In this document: in pieces, positions 24,375 through 32,807 of the stretch
Layout: every line of letters starts with the position of its first letter
Numbering within the stretch: the first letter of the stretch is position 1
NCBI RefSeq assembly: GCF_963515715.1
Contig: NZ_CAUPZS010000003.1
Span: forward strand, 62,001 to 126,000
Reading direction: 5' to 3'
From: Clostridium_AW sp963515715
GTDB taxonomy: Bacteria > Bacillota > Clostridia > Clostridiales > Clostridiaceae
DNA length: 64,000 nt
Made by a program: the position numbers and the translations under genes
Notes under the pieces: model-generated
Databases searched by the model: none
The model's input: the letters and a program-made list of their open reading frames with translations, nothing else
What the model was told of the DNA's origin: nothing

Positions 24375-25574
24375 TTAAATGGTAAATAATGTGTTATCAA
24401 TTTCTAAAAGTTTCATTGCAGATAAATTTATTGCAATTGCTCCCAAAGGTGCCGTTATTAAAATGGATAAAACCGATAATGCTAATATTAAATCCCCCGA
24501 TGCTACCCCTAAGGATAATGGCACGGCGCCTATTGCTGCTTGAACAGTAGCCTTAGGAATATATGAAATCACACAGAAAAATCTCTCTTTCCAATTTAAT
24601 TCTGTGCCTAATACAGAAATTATAACCCCTATACTTCTTCCTAAAAGTCCAATTAATATAACAGCAATACCAACTCCTCCAACCTCAAGTGCTACCTTTA
24701 TATTGACTTGGGCACCTACTAATACAAAAAGTAATATCTCTGCAAAAACCCAAATTTTATTAAACTTCATTGCTAATCGCTTTCCTACATGAGGCATTTT
24801 TTCAAGTATTATAAATGCAATAGTCATTACACCTAAAAGACCAGCTATTTCAATCTTGTTTTTTAATAGACTTTCTAATGCTGTGAGCAATATAGAAGAA
24901 CCGAGTATAAGTAACACCTTTTTTGTATCTCTTATGTGATATTTTTTAAACATCCATATGAGAATAAATCCAATAATAATCCCAGATGCAACTCCTAAAA
25001 GAATTGAAATAGGAATTCCTAAAATCTTTACCCCTATGTTAACATGATTGCCACTATATAATCCTAAGAATGTACTAAATATTGTAATTGCAAACACATC
25101 ATCAATTGAAGCACCTGCTAATATTAAGGTTGGTATGCCCTTGTTTGTCCCTATGCCTTTTTCCATGAAATTAATCATTTGAGGTACTACTACTGCTGGC
25201 GATACTGCTGCAATAATAAATCCTAACATTCCTCCTTGTATAAATGAGAATCCTAAAAGTTTTGTTGAGGCAAAAGCGATAAAAAAACCTTCAATTAAGC
25301 CTGGAATGCAACTCATTTTAAGTGCAGTTCTACCAACCTTTCTTAAATCATCTCTACTTATTCCAAATCCTGCTCTCAACAGTATTATGATTAGAGCAAT
25401 TTTACGAAAATCAGCAGATACATTCATTATATCTGATTGAATTAAATTAAACCCATAAGGTCCTATGATAACTCCTAAAATAAGCATACCCAATAACCCA
25501 GGCATTTTAAGTCTTGTAAAAAGAGCATTTGTAAGTAATCCCAATAAAATAATAATTGCTAAGCTTGTAGCCAT
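24375..25574 (-). CDS. CPA-family cation (or fluoride-responsive) antiporter
   Basis: A 399-residue membrane protein with about twelve helices of the Na_H_Exchanger (CPA1/CPA2) fold. The ion-binding region reads GASIDDVFAITIFS, where the paired Asp are the expected cation/proton site. RSIGVIISVLGTELNWKERFF and the following SYIPKATVQAAIGAVPL match NhaP-like exchangers. It is directly controlled by a fluoride riboswitch, which suggests that it helps against fluoride or the accompanying acid/ion stress. AGGAGG precedes the ATG. Confidence 0.88.
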   Translation of the reverse strand: MATSLAIIILLGLLTNALFTRLKMPGLLGMLILGVIIGPYGFNLIQSDIMNVSADFRKIALIIILLRAGFGISRDDLRKVGRTALKMSCIPGLIEGFFIAFASTKLLGFSFIQGGMLGFIIAAVSPAVVVPQMINFMEKGIGTNKGIPTLILAGASIDDVFAITIFSTFLGLYSGNHVNIGVKILGIPISILLGVASGIIIGFILIWMFKKYHIRDTKKVLLILGSSILLTALESLLKNKIEIAGLLGVMTIAFIILEKMPHVGKRLAMKFNKIWVFAEILLFVLVGAQVNIKVALEVGGVGIAVILIGLLGRSIGVIISVLGTELNWKERFFCVISYIPKATVQAAIGAVPLSLGVASGDLILALSVLSILITAPLGAIAINLSAMKLLEIDNTLFTI

Positions 25575-25604
25575 AGTTATTCCTCCTAATTAAATTTTTA
25601 AATA

Positions 25605-25690
25605 CAAAAAACTCCTACAGAAATAAAAATATTACCTGTAGGAGTCATTAGCTTCACAGCAGTTAAGGCGAACTCCATCACCGTATCTCA
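25605..25690 (-). promoter_or_regulatory. Fluoride riboswitch (crcB motif) with terminator
   Basis: On the minus strand the aptamer reads GGTGATGGAGTTCGCC, AACTGCTG, GCTAATGACTCCTAC, the conserved core of the crcB/fluoride RNA. CTCCTACAG of the aptamer is then re-used: ACTCCTACAG (25611-25620 on the plus strand) and CTGTAGGAGT (25636-25645) form a terminator stem followed by T. So fluoride binding should prevent termination and turn on the antiporter 31 nt downstream. Confidence 0.95.
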
Positions 25691-25793
25691 ATTTTACTAA
25701 TAAATAGTATCATGTTTTTTATAAAAATACAACTTTAGTTAGATATTTAGATGTTTAGTTTTTTAGATTCTTAGATATTAAAAAACCAAAAGT

Positions 25794-25850
25794 GCTAAGT
25801 ATGTAGTGAAATAGCAATTTTTTTCAGAGCGGCTTCACTGCGTGCTTAGC
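25794..25850 (+). repeat. Dispersed hairpin repeat, copy G
   Basis: Arms 25794-25810 and 25834-25850 pair over 17 positions with three G-U pairs in plus orientation. Loop ATAGCAA, T run, AGAGCGGC. Just upstream (25740-25780) are short TAGATGTTTAGA-like repeats that recur at 55917-55960. Confidence 0.72.
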
Positions 25851-26100
25851 TATATGCCCGGAAACTCTATATTCCAAAGCTATTTCTCACCATTCCATAG
25901 TATATTAAGTTTAATCTTCTTGTAATATTTGAAAGTTTCTCATACATAGTATATAATGTGGATATACAACTTAATTAAGTAAATTTTATTTATTATTATA
26001 ATTTAAGTAAAATAAAGTAATTAATTGTATCTACCCATTTTCTATATTCCAAGTATGAGTTTTTAATTAAAAGCATATAAATTAGGGCTTATATAAAAAG

Positions 26101-26137
26101 AAGAACTCCTAAAATGTTTATAAGAAGTTCTTTTTTT
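26101..26137 (+). terminator. Terminator-like hairpin without an obvious gene
   Basis: AAGAACT (26101-26107) and AGTTCTT (26126-26132) followed by a run of T, in plus orientation. No plus-strand gene precedes it in the 25691-26100 interval, apart from repeat copy G. Confidence 0.5.
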
Positions 26138-26209
26138 ATGCGCTCATTCTTCTAAAATCACAGAAGAAACCAAAAGGAATATATTTATTCTTTTAATAAG
26201 AATACAATT

Positions 26210-26330
26210 AGGGGTTATATACATATAACCCCTAAAATTATGCCACCATTGTTTTGCTAAGCTTGCCAAATAGTTTTTAGCTAACATGATGGCATTGGTG
26301 GCGTTTAGCTATGGGTAATTATTAAACCAT
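26210..26330 (+). promoter_or_regulatory. Structured 5' leader of the antiporter gene, candidate ion riboswitch
   Basis: A perfect 10-bp hairpin (AGGGGTTATA 26210-26219 with TATAACCCCT 26224-26233) is followed by a closed multi-stem region: GCCACC (26242-26247) with GGTGGC (26297-26302), inside it GCTAA (26256-26260) with TTAGC (26277-26281), and a possible TGCCA/TGGCA long-range pair. ATGG/CCAT (26311-26330) closes before the ribosome site. This density of pairing directly before an ion antiporter suggests a riboswitch. Confidence 0.5.
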
Positions 26331-26369
26331 AATTTTAAAATAAATATATTGTATAGGAGGATATACACA

Positions 26370-27566
26370 TTGGATTTACTCTTAAAAATTAGTATTGTAT
26401 TATTTGTTGGTGTTATTGGAGGAAGGTTAGCTAAATATCTTAAACTTCCTAATGTAACAGGTTATTTAGTAGCTGGATTATTTATCGGTGCATCTTTTTT
26501 AGGGATAATTAATGAACAAGATATGACAAGCTTTTCAATTGTCAATGAAGTAGCATTAGCAGCCATCGCTTTTAGTATAGGCAGTGAATTTCTCTTAAAA
26601 GATATGTTAAAAGTAGGTAAAAGTGTTCTTATAATTACACTGGCAGAAGCCATTGGTGCTGTAATATTAGTATTTTTAGTAACTTATTATGTATTTAATC
26701 AGTCCTTTCCATTTAGCATTGTAATAGCCTCTATGTCCGCAGCCACAGCTCCTGCTGCAACGATGATGGTAATTAGACAATATAAAGCTCATGGACCTCT
26801 TACAAAAACTATTTTACCAGTTGTTGCAATTGATGACGCTGTAGGGATTATGCTCTTTGGACTTGCTATGTCATTAGCTAAAATATCTATTGGTTCAACA
26901 AGCCATTCTTTTTTACAGATGATTAGCGCACCACTTATAGAAATTTTAGGTTCCCTTTTACTAGGATTTTTATTAGGAGTTGTACTTACATTTTTAGCTA
27001 ACAAATCTAAGAGTAAAGAGGAGTTATTGTCAATTGTATTGGCCGCAATTGCTGCTAGTACTGGACTAGCTAACTTATTAAAATTATCTCCTCTTTTAAC
27101 TTGTATGATGCTTGGTGCAACCCTTGTAAATTTAATGCACAACTCAAATCGTGTATTTACACTTATAACGGATTTTACTCCTCCTATTTATTTGCTATTT
27201 TTTACTTTAGCAGGAGCGAGTTTAAATCTAAGTGTTCTAGCCCAGGTTGGAGCCTTAGGTATAGGGTATATTATAGCTAGAGCAATAGGAAAGATGCTTG
27301 GAGCTTTCTTAGGAGCAAAATCCGTAAATGCGGATGATGCAGTGGTTAAATATTTAGGACTTAGTCTATTGCCACAGGGTGGTGTTTCCATAGGATTATC
27401 TATAATAGTAAGGCAGGAATTGCCACAATTTGCTGCAGCCATAACTACAGTTATTCTCTTTAGTGTATTAGTTTATGAAATTTCAGGACCTATTCTAGCA
27501 AAGATAGCTATAGAAAAAGCTGGAGAGGTAAACGGATTGAAGAAAGTTGCAGGCCAAGCCTGTTAA
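26370..27566 (+). CDS. CPA2-type sodium(cation)/proton antiporter
   Basis: About 398 residues, twelve predicted membrane helices of the Na_H_Exchanger fold. Features include LPNVTGYLVAGLFIGASFLG at helix 2, the ion-site segment LPVVAIDDAVGIMLFGLAMS with the Asp pair, and SLLPQGGVSIGLSIIVRQELPQF near the end. No C-terminal RCK/TrkA domain is present. Start taken as TTG 26370, nine bases after AGGAGG; the upstream in-frame TTG at 26349 has no ribosome site. A structured leader precedes it and a P-II-like gene follows on the same strand, a setting that suggests ligand-dependent control of the transporter. Confidence 0.88.
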   Translation: MDLLLKISIVLFVGVIGGRLAKYLKLPNVTGYLVAGLFIGASFLGIINEQDMTSFSIVNEVALAAIAFSIGSEFLLKDMLKVGKSVLIITLAEAIGAVILVFLVTYYVFNQSFPFSIVIASMSAATAPAATMMVIRQYKAHGPLTKTILPVVAIDDAVGIMLFGLAMSLAKISIGSTSHSFLQMISAPLIEILGSLLLGFLLGVVLTFLANKSKSKEELLSIVLAAIAASTGLANLLKLSPLLTCMMLGATLVNLMHNSNRVFTLITDFTPPIYLLFFTLAGASLNLSVLAQVGALGIGYIIARAIGKMLGAFLGAKSVNADDAVVKYLGLSLLPQGGVSIGLSIIVRQELPQFAAAITTVILFSVLVYEISGPILAKIAIEKAGEVNGLKKVAGQAC

Positions 27567-27656
27567 AAACAATAGAAGCCATTGGAAAAAAACACTTTAT
27601 TGTATATAATTTAGGTAAGTAATTATATGATTTATATTATGAAAGTTGGTGATACA

Positions 27657-28016
27657 ATGTATGCATTATTTCTAGTTCTTAATGAAGTTGATTACTTAGA
27701 TGATATTCTATCTACTTTTTTAGATATTGGTGTAAAAGGTGCAACCATTTTAGATAGCCAAGGAATGGGTGGTGCCCTAGTTCATGGTGAAAATAGAGAC
27801 ATACCTCTCTTTAGATCATTAAAAAGCTTTCTAGATAGTTCTAGACCTTATAATAAAACAATCTTTACTGTTATCCAAAGTGAAGAACTTGTTAAAAAGG
27901 CTATGCAAGCAGTTAATGACGTAGTTGGAGATATTTCAAGACCCGGTGTAGGCTTAATGTTTACAGTTCCTATAGGTCATATTTATGGTATGAATGAAAA
28001 TTGTTGTAGTGAATAA
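27657..28016 (+). CDS. P-II-like nitrogen regulatory family protein
   Basis: About 119 residues with a P-II-like ferredoxin fold: MYALFLVLNEVDYLDDILSTFLDIGVKGATILDSQGMGG, then an FTVIQSEELVKKAMQAVNDVVGDISRPGVGLMFTVPIGHIYG core. The canonical T-loop Tyr uridylylation site of GlnB is absent. Small P-II-like proteins next to transporters commonly bind nucleotides and gate them, so control of the antiporter just upstream (90 nt) is a reasonable inference. Start at ATG 27657 agrees with family starts; ATG 27627 is an alternative. The tail ends in NENCCSE. Confidence 0.78.
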   Translation: MYALFLVLNEVDYLDDILSTFLDIGVKGATILDSQGMGGALVHGENRDIPLFRSLKSFLDSSRPYNKTIFTVIQSEELVKKAMQAVNDVVGDISRPGVGLMFTVPIGHIYGMNENCCSE

Positions 28017-28020
28017 ATAA

Positions 28021-28066
28021 AAAAATGCGACATAATTTTATTTAATGAAAATTTGTCGCATTTTTT
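28021..28066 (+). terminator. Terminator of the antiporter/P-II-like operon
   Basis: AAAAATGCGACA pairs with TGTCGCATTTTT, followed by T. Symmetric A and T runs. Confidence 0.88.
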
Positions 28067-28189
28067 ATTTTAGCACAAATTCTTATTTCATAATTTTCGA
28101 AAAATAGTGATTTTTCTGTATAGATATGATAATATAAATATAATGATTATACAAACATCGACCAAATATAGTTTATTGGAGGACAAGCC

Positions 28190-28924
28190 TTGAAAAAGAG
28201 TTCTAAGCAATTTTTAATAATATCCTTTATCATAAGCTACATATGTTTTGGTTTAATAGTTTATTCTAGGATTACATTTGACCATATATTTAATAATCCT
28301 CTTTATCTATCTCTATTTGTGCTTGGATGCCTAGGCCCTCTTATTTCATCATTTATTGTACATATTTTAAATAAAGAAGAGTTAGGTGGAATAAGAGGAT
28401 TTACAGACAAATTAAAAACAGTTAAAGCTCCAAAAGCCATTATTTTAATACCATTATTTCTAATAGCACATTATGGTTTTGCCATACTTTTGAAAACCGT
28501 TTATAGATATGGTAGTATCATAGATTTTTTTCGTTATCTTCCCATAGCTATAATACTAGGCTCACAAGAAATTGGTTGGAGGGGAATAGTACAGCCAGGG
28601 AATGAAGAAAAAAATGGGTTTTGGAAATCTTCTATTATAACAGGACTTTTTTGGTCATTGTGGTTTTTTCCACTTATTTATATACCACAATTTATTATAC
28701 TTCCACAGTTTTACGCGCAATTTGCAGCATATTTAGTGGGAATAAGTATACTATTGACTACTCTTTATAAATCAAGCGGGAACATTATGTATTGTGTAAT
28801 ACTATCTAGCTTTATATTCGCATTATTTCCAGTTATCATCTTAAAGCAGAGCTTCATGCTTGTTCTAATAGCATTGCTTGATTCAATAGTTGCAAATACA
28901 TTTAAGAACAAAATCTTCAACTAA
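28190..28924 (+). CDS. CPBP-family membrane protein lacking catalytic residues
   Basis: A 244-residue membrane protein with about seven helices. The segment LGSQEIGWRGIVQP aligns with CPBP motif 1 (EExxxR) but the first Glu is Gln. Motif 2 (FxxxH) reads FWSLWF with Phe for His, and no third-motif His/Asn is evident. CPBP proteins are intramembrane glutamic-type proteases or bacteriocin-immunity proteins; this copy is probably not proteolytic. Start TTG at 28190 behind GGAGG. Monocistronic, ending at a bidirectional terminator. Confidence 0.75.
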   Translation: MKKSSKQFLIISFIISYICFGLIVYSRITFDHIFNNPLYLSLFVLGCLGPLISSFIVHILNKEELGGIRGFTDKLKTVKAPKAIILIPLFLIAHYGFAILLKTVYRYGSIIDFFRYLPIAIILGSQEIGWRGIVQPGNEEKNGFWKSSIITGLFWSLWFFPLIYIPQFIILPQFYAQFAAYLVGISILLTTLYKSSGNIMYCVILSSFIFALFPVIILKQSFMLVLIALLDSIVANTFKNKIFN

Positions 28925-28937
28925 GAGAATAAAATAT

Positions 28938-28985
28938 AAAAATGCACTTAGTAACTAATTTATATTAATTACTAAGTGCATTTTT
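28938..28985. terminator. Bidirectional terminator between convergent genes
   Basis: Seventeen-base arms (AAAAATGCACTTAGTAA at 28938-28954, TTACTAAGTGCATTTTT at 28969-28985) perfectly inverted, serving the plus-strand CPBP-like gene and the minus-strand GntR gene. Confidence 0.9.
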
Positions 28986-29009
28986 GGTTTTTTTAAATAG
29001 TAATTTAGT

Positions 29010-29693
29010 TTAATCATAGAAATCATCTTCTTCTAATTTTTTTTCTCTTTGCTCAAGTATTTTCTTAAAGATCTCTTCAGCAGCTTTATAATGATCCTCC
29101 GTAAGTCTCATTGCCAATTCATAGTCCTTATTTCTAAATGCATCCATTATTTTTTTATGCATCTTAATACTGTCTTCCTGAATTTGAAAGGTGCCAGAAT
29201 TATAAAAATTCCTAACAAGCATTTCATGAAGAACATTATATTCTTTAAAAATCTTTTTTAATCTGCTATTTCTAGAGTAATTAATAAATGTCTTATGAAA
29301 CTTATAATCATAATCATAGAATTCATCAGTGCCTATATACTTCTCCTGAAGTAATAAATATCTTTCTAAATGCTTACATACTTCTTCAGTGCCAGCTTTC
29401 TCAAAAGACAATTTTACACCGGTGTTAATTACATATAGAAGTACCTCATTGACCTCAAGAAAAAAATCGTAATCAAAATCAACCACTGTTGCTCCAGATT
29501 TGTCAATAGATGTGACAAGTCCATCTTGATTTAGACGATTTATGGCATCTCGAATAGGAGACGAACTAACTCCAAATCTTGTTTGCAATGTCCTATTGAC
29601 AAGTTTTGAGCCAAAAGGAATATCTCTTTTTAATATTTCCATTTTTAATACATCATAAATTTGATCACTTAAAGTTTTTTTGTTAATTAACAC
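29010..29693 (-). CDS. GntR-family regulator with FCD-type effector domain
   Basis: A 227-residue regulator: N-terminal winged helix (LSDQIYDVLKMEILKRDIPFGSKLVNRTLQTRFGVSSSPIRDAINRL) and an all-helical C-terminal FCD-like ligand domain (about 80-215, with KFHKTFINYSRNSRLKKIF and the His-containing metal/ligand positions of that family). Start is GTG at 29693 after CAGGAG. It lies downstream of the tyrosine symporter gene. The perfect palindrome in front of the tyrosine phenol-lyase gene is the likely target, with tyrosine or a product as effector. Confidence 0.9.
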   Translation of the reverse strand: MLINKKTLSDQIYDVLKMEILKRDIPFGSKLVNRTLQTRFGVSSSPIRDAINRLNQDGLVTSIDKSGATVVDFDYDFFLEVNEVLLYVINTGVKLSFEKAGTEEVCKHLERYLLLQEKYIGTDEFYDYDYKFHKTFINYSRNSRLKKIFKEYNVLHEMLVRNFYNSGTFQIQEDSIKMHKKIMDAFRNKDYELAMRLTEDHYKAAEEIFKKILEQREKKLEEDDFYD

Positions 29694-29774
29694 GCCACTA
29701 CTCCTGTTTTTTATAAAGTAAAATAAATTAATTTAACATATTATATCATTAATCTTTTATTATGTAAATAAAAG

Positions 29775-29795
29775 AGGCGGAGTACTACTCCACCT
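29775..29795 (-). terminator. Terminator of the symporter gene
   Basis: Minus-strand AGGTGGAGT / ACTCCGCCT stem with one G-U and a three-base loop, then CTTTTATTT. Confidence 0.8.
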
Positions 29796-29832
29796 AACCT
29801 TTCTTGAAATATTTAATACTAATTTACTAGTA

Positions 29833-31182
29833 TTAAAATGCCACTTTCATAAATAGAGCAACTATACATAATATTGCTGCAAAAGGTACGTAAACAAATT
29901 TTCCCAAGTTGTACCATAAATCCCCTTGTTTCTTCTTAGCTCCTAAATTTATTTCATTAAGTAAATCTTCTTTTTTCATAACCCAGAACCAAGATATAGC
30001 TCCTAATGTGGCTCCTATAGGGATAATATATATAGATACAATATCCATCCATGGTCCCCACTTAAATATAGGTTCCATATTAACGCCTATACCAAAACAA
30101 ATCACACAAAGTAATGCTAACATAGGAACACGTTTTAGTTTTGGGAATCTATACATTAATGATTCTCCAACTACTTCAAACATGTTTTGTAGAGAAGATA
30201 CTCCACCAAATACTACCGCTGTAAATAATATTATTGCAAATATTCTACCTCCCGGTATATCCTGTAATATTCTAGGTAAAGTTACAAATAAAAGTCCAGG
30301 ACCTCCACCAACATCTACATTGTACGCAAAGCAAGCAGGTATAATAACTAATGCTGCTACTATTGCTGCAATTGTATCAAATAAAGCAGTGCTTTTTGCT
30401 CCATCTACTATATCTTCATTATCTGAAAGGTATGCGCCATATACAATCATTCCACTACCAGTTACAGATAGAGAGAAGAATGCTTGTCCCATAGCCCAAA
30501 TCCAAACCATTGGACTTTTTAACATTTCCCACCTAGGCATAAACATAAATTTATACCCTTCCGCTGCCCCTGGCAAAAAAGCTACACGAATAGCAAGAAT
30601 TATAAATAATACAAAAAACAATGGCATCATAATTTTATTAGACTTTTCAATACTATCTGCGCCAAGTGTCAGTGTAAGTAATGTTCCAATGACAACTATT
30701 AAGTGATATGGAACAACTGAGTAATCTGTCATGGAGAATGATTCAAACCATACCCCTGTATCTACAGTCATAAGAGTACCTGTAACAGATTGAGTCCAAC
30801 CTTTAAGTACATATGATATAATTACTGCATAACCTATTGCTATACACATAGATCCTACAAGAGGAAGCCATCCTACATACTTCCCAATTCCACCTTTTCC
30901 ACCCGATTCCCAAGCATTTTCATATGCACCAAGGGTACCAGTTTTTGCTCTACGACCAATTGCATATTCTGCAGAAAGCCCTGTGTAGCTAAAAAGTACT
31001 ATAAAAATAAGATAAGCCACTAGAAATGCTCCACCACCGTTGCTTCCTAATTTGTAAGGAAACCCCCAAACATTAGCCATACCTACAGCAGATCCTACGC
31101 AAGCTAAAACGAATCCCCATTTTGTCGAAAACTTCGCATTATTCTGAACATTTTTGGTATTTTGATTAACTTTCGTTTGCAT
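29833..31182 (-). CDS. Neurotransmitter:sodium symporter family transporter, probably tyrosine
   Basis: About 449 residues with eleven to twelve membrane helices. The N-terminal signature WGFVLACVGSAVGMANVWGFPYKLGSNGGGAFLVAYLIF is that of SNF/NSS (LeuT-like) carriers, including the Na+-binding GSAVGxxNxW segment. In Fusobacterium an NSS carrier, Tyt1, transports tyrosine and neighbours tyrosine phenol-lyase; the same pairing here supports tyrosine uptake. Start set at ATG 31182, right after GGGGAGGAAAGGT; an upstream in-frame ATG at 31221 lacks such a site. It follows the tpl gene on the same strand. Confidence 0.88.
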   Translation of the reverse strand: MQTKVNQNTKNVQNNAKFSTKWGFVLACVGSAVGMANVWGFPYKLGSNGGGAFLVAYLIFIVLFSYTGLSAEYAIGRRAKTGTLGAYENAWESGGKGGIGKYVGWLPLVGSMCIAIGYAVIISYVLKGWTQSVTGTLMTVDTGVWFESFSMTDYSVVPYHLIVVIGTLLTLTLGADSIEKSNKIMMPLFFVLFIILAIRVAFLPGAAEGYKFMFMPRWEMLKSPMVWIWAMGQAFFSLSVTGSGMIVYGAYLSDNEDIVDGAKSTALFDTIAAIVAALVIIPACFAYNVDVGGGPGLLFVTLPRILQDIPGGRIFAIILFTAVVFGGVSSLQNMFEVVGESLMYRFPKLKRVPMLALLCVICFGIGVNMEPIFKWGPWMDIVSIYIIPIGATLGAISWFWVMKKEDLLNEINLGAKKKQGDLWYNLGKFVYVPFAAILCIVALFMKVAF

Positions 31183-31274
31183 ACCTTTCCTCCCCATTTT
31201 TAACTTTATAATAGGAGTCATTATAAAGTAATATTTTTAATTCAGCCCACCTTTTTTGTTATATGTATATTTAT

Positions 31275-31313
31275 ATTCCATATTATCAGGCATAATACCT
31301 GATAATATAGAAT
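31275..31313. other. Hairpin between tpl and symporter genes
   Basis: ATTCCATATTATCAGG (31275-31290) and CCTGATAATATAGAAT (31298-31313) pair with one mismatch. No T tract, so perhaps a processing or partial termination site that sets the ratio of the two products. Confidence 0.5.
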
Positions 31314-31328
31314 AATAAATCTTTTTAA

Positions 31329-32720
31329 TTAGTCTGCATAATCAAATTTTGCAGTAAAGAATCTTAATTGTGCAGGTTCATAGATGAATTTAAGTGGTCT
31401 TATATCTTTATTATGTTTGTATAGATGGATAACTGATTCAGCTACAACATCCATATGCTTGTAAGTGTAAACTCTTCTTGGAATAGTAAGTCTAACTGTT
31501 TCTAATTTTGGTCTATGGTTTTCACCTGTCTTAACATCTCTACCTGCAGAAATTATACCACGTTCCATTGATCTAACGCCAGAGTCAATGTAAAGTGAAG
31601 CAGCTAGTGATTGAGCTGGGAATTGTTCTTGATCTAGATGTGGACAGAATCTTCTTGCATCTAAGAATACAGCGTGTCCACCAACAGGTTCAACTATAGG
31701 AACTCCAGCTTCTTTTAATCTATCTCCAAGATATCTAACTTGTTTTATTCTGTGTTCTATATATTCAAATTGCATTGCTTCTCTAAATCCAATTGCTATA
31801 GCTTGCATATCACGGCCAGTCATACCACCATATGATGGCATACCTTCGTAAACTACTACTATTTCCTTAGCTTTTCCAAATAATTCTTCATCATTAATTG
31901 CTAAGAATCCACCAATATTTACGATACCATCTTTTTTACCTGACATAGTAGCACCGTCAGAGTAGCTGAACATTTCATGTACTATATCTTTAATTGAAAC
32001 GTCTGAATATCCTTCTTCTTGTTCTTTTATGAAATATGCGTTTTCAACACATCTAGTAGCATCATAGAACACCTTGATTCCGTGTTTTGCTGTAAGTTCT
32101 CTAACTGCTCTCATATTAGCCATAGAAACCGGTTGTCCACCTGCTAGATTTACAGTAACAGCAAGGCATACATAAGCTATATTTTCTGCACCCTTTTCAT
32201 CTATTAATTTTTGAAGTTTATTTACATCAATATTACCTTTAAACTTAACATTTGCTGAAGCATCATGTGCTGCATCTTGAACTATATCTACGAAGATACC
32301 GCCGTTTTTTTCTTGGTGATATCTAGTAGTTGTAAAGTACATATTTCCAGCCACATATTGTCCTGGTTTGATAGCTATACTTGAAAGAATATTTTCTGCA
32401 CCACGTCCTTGGTGAGTAGGAACAACGTGTTTGAATCCAAATAATTCCTGGATAGTAGATTCTAGATATACCCAGTTTTTACTACCAGCATAAGCTTCGT
32501 CTCCAATCATCATTCCTGCCCATTGAACATCACTCATGGCATTTGTTCCTGAGTCAGTAAGTAAGTCAATATAAACATCCTCTGATTTTAAGTTGAATGT
32601 ATTATATCCAGCTTCTCTCATAGCAATTTCACGTTCTTCTCTTGAGATCATTTTTACAACTTCTACACTCTTAATCTTAAAAGGCTCCGCAGGGTACTTG
32701 CTTAAATCCATGTAATCCAT
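31329..32720 (-). CDS. tpl: Tyrosine phenol-lyase
   Basis: PLP enzyme that splits L-tyrosine to phenol, pyruvate and ammonia. At 463 residues it follows the Citrobacter enzyme almost throughout: DLLTDSGTNAMSD, PTHQGRGAENILS, SYSDGATMSGKKD with the PLP lysine, EGMPSYGGMTGRDM and, decisively, GVRSMERGIISAGRD, which holds the Arg that recognises the tyrosine ring (tryptophanase has GVRPVEIG there). Tryptophanase is therefore excluded as the better name. AAGGAGG precedes the ATG. It heads a tyrosine catabolic unit with the NSS symporter; strong promoter and palindromic operator are directly upstream. Confidence 0.96.
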   Translation of the reverse strand: MDYMDLSKYPAEPFKIKSVEVVKMISREEREIAMREAGYNTFNLKSEDVYIDLLTDSGTNAMSDVQWAGMMIGDEAYAGSKNWVYLESTIQELFGFKHVVPTHQGRGAENILSSIAIKPGQYVAGNMYFTTTRYHQEKNGGIFVDIVQDAAHDASANVKFKGNIDVNKLQKLIDEKGAENIAYVCLAVTVNLAGGQPVSMANMRAVRELTAKHGIKVFYDATRCVENAYFIKEQEEGYSDVSIKDIVHEMFSYSDGATMSGKKDGIVNIGGFLAINDEELFGKAKEIVVVYEGMPSYGGMTGRDMQAIAIGFREAMQFEYIEHRIKQVRYLGDRLKEAGVPIVEPVGGHAVFLDARRFCPHLDQEQFPAQSLAASLYIDSGVRSMERGIISAGRDVKTGENHRPKLETVRLTIPRRVYTYKHMDVVAESVIHLYKHNKDIRPLKFIYEPAQLRFFTAKFDYAD

Positions 32721-32773
32721 AATAAAAATCCTCCTTGAATTTTATATATTATTTATTATTTATTATATATATC

Positions 32774-32793
32774 ATGTATGATGCATCATACAT
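32774..32793. promoter_or_regulatory. 20-bp palindromic operator upstream of tpl
   Basis: ATGTATGATGCATCATACAT is a perfect palindrome lying about +8 to +27 from the predicted start point. Its form (TGTATGATnnATCATACA type) is usual for FCD-class GntR repressors, one of which is encoded in the same cluster. Confidence 0.75.
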
Positions 32794-32807
32794 CATCGAC
32801 CATCTTT

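Noticed and set aside
29909..30706. 265-codon plus-strand frame opposite the symporter gene
   Set aside because: Antisense shadow of a clear membrane transporter gene; no ribosome site and no domain.
31329..32720. Tryptophanase
   Set aside because: The ring-recognition segment is GVRSMERG as in tyrosine phenol-lyase, and overall similarity to the Citrobacter enzyme is much closer.
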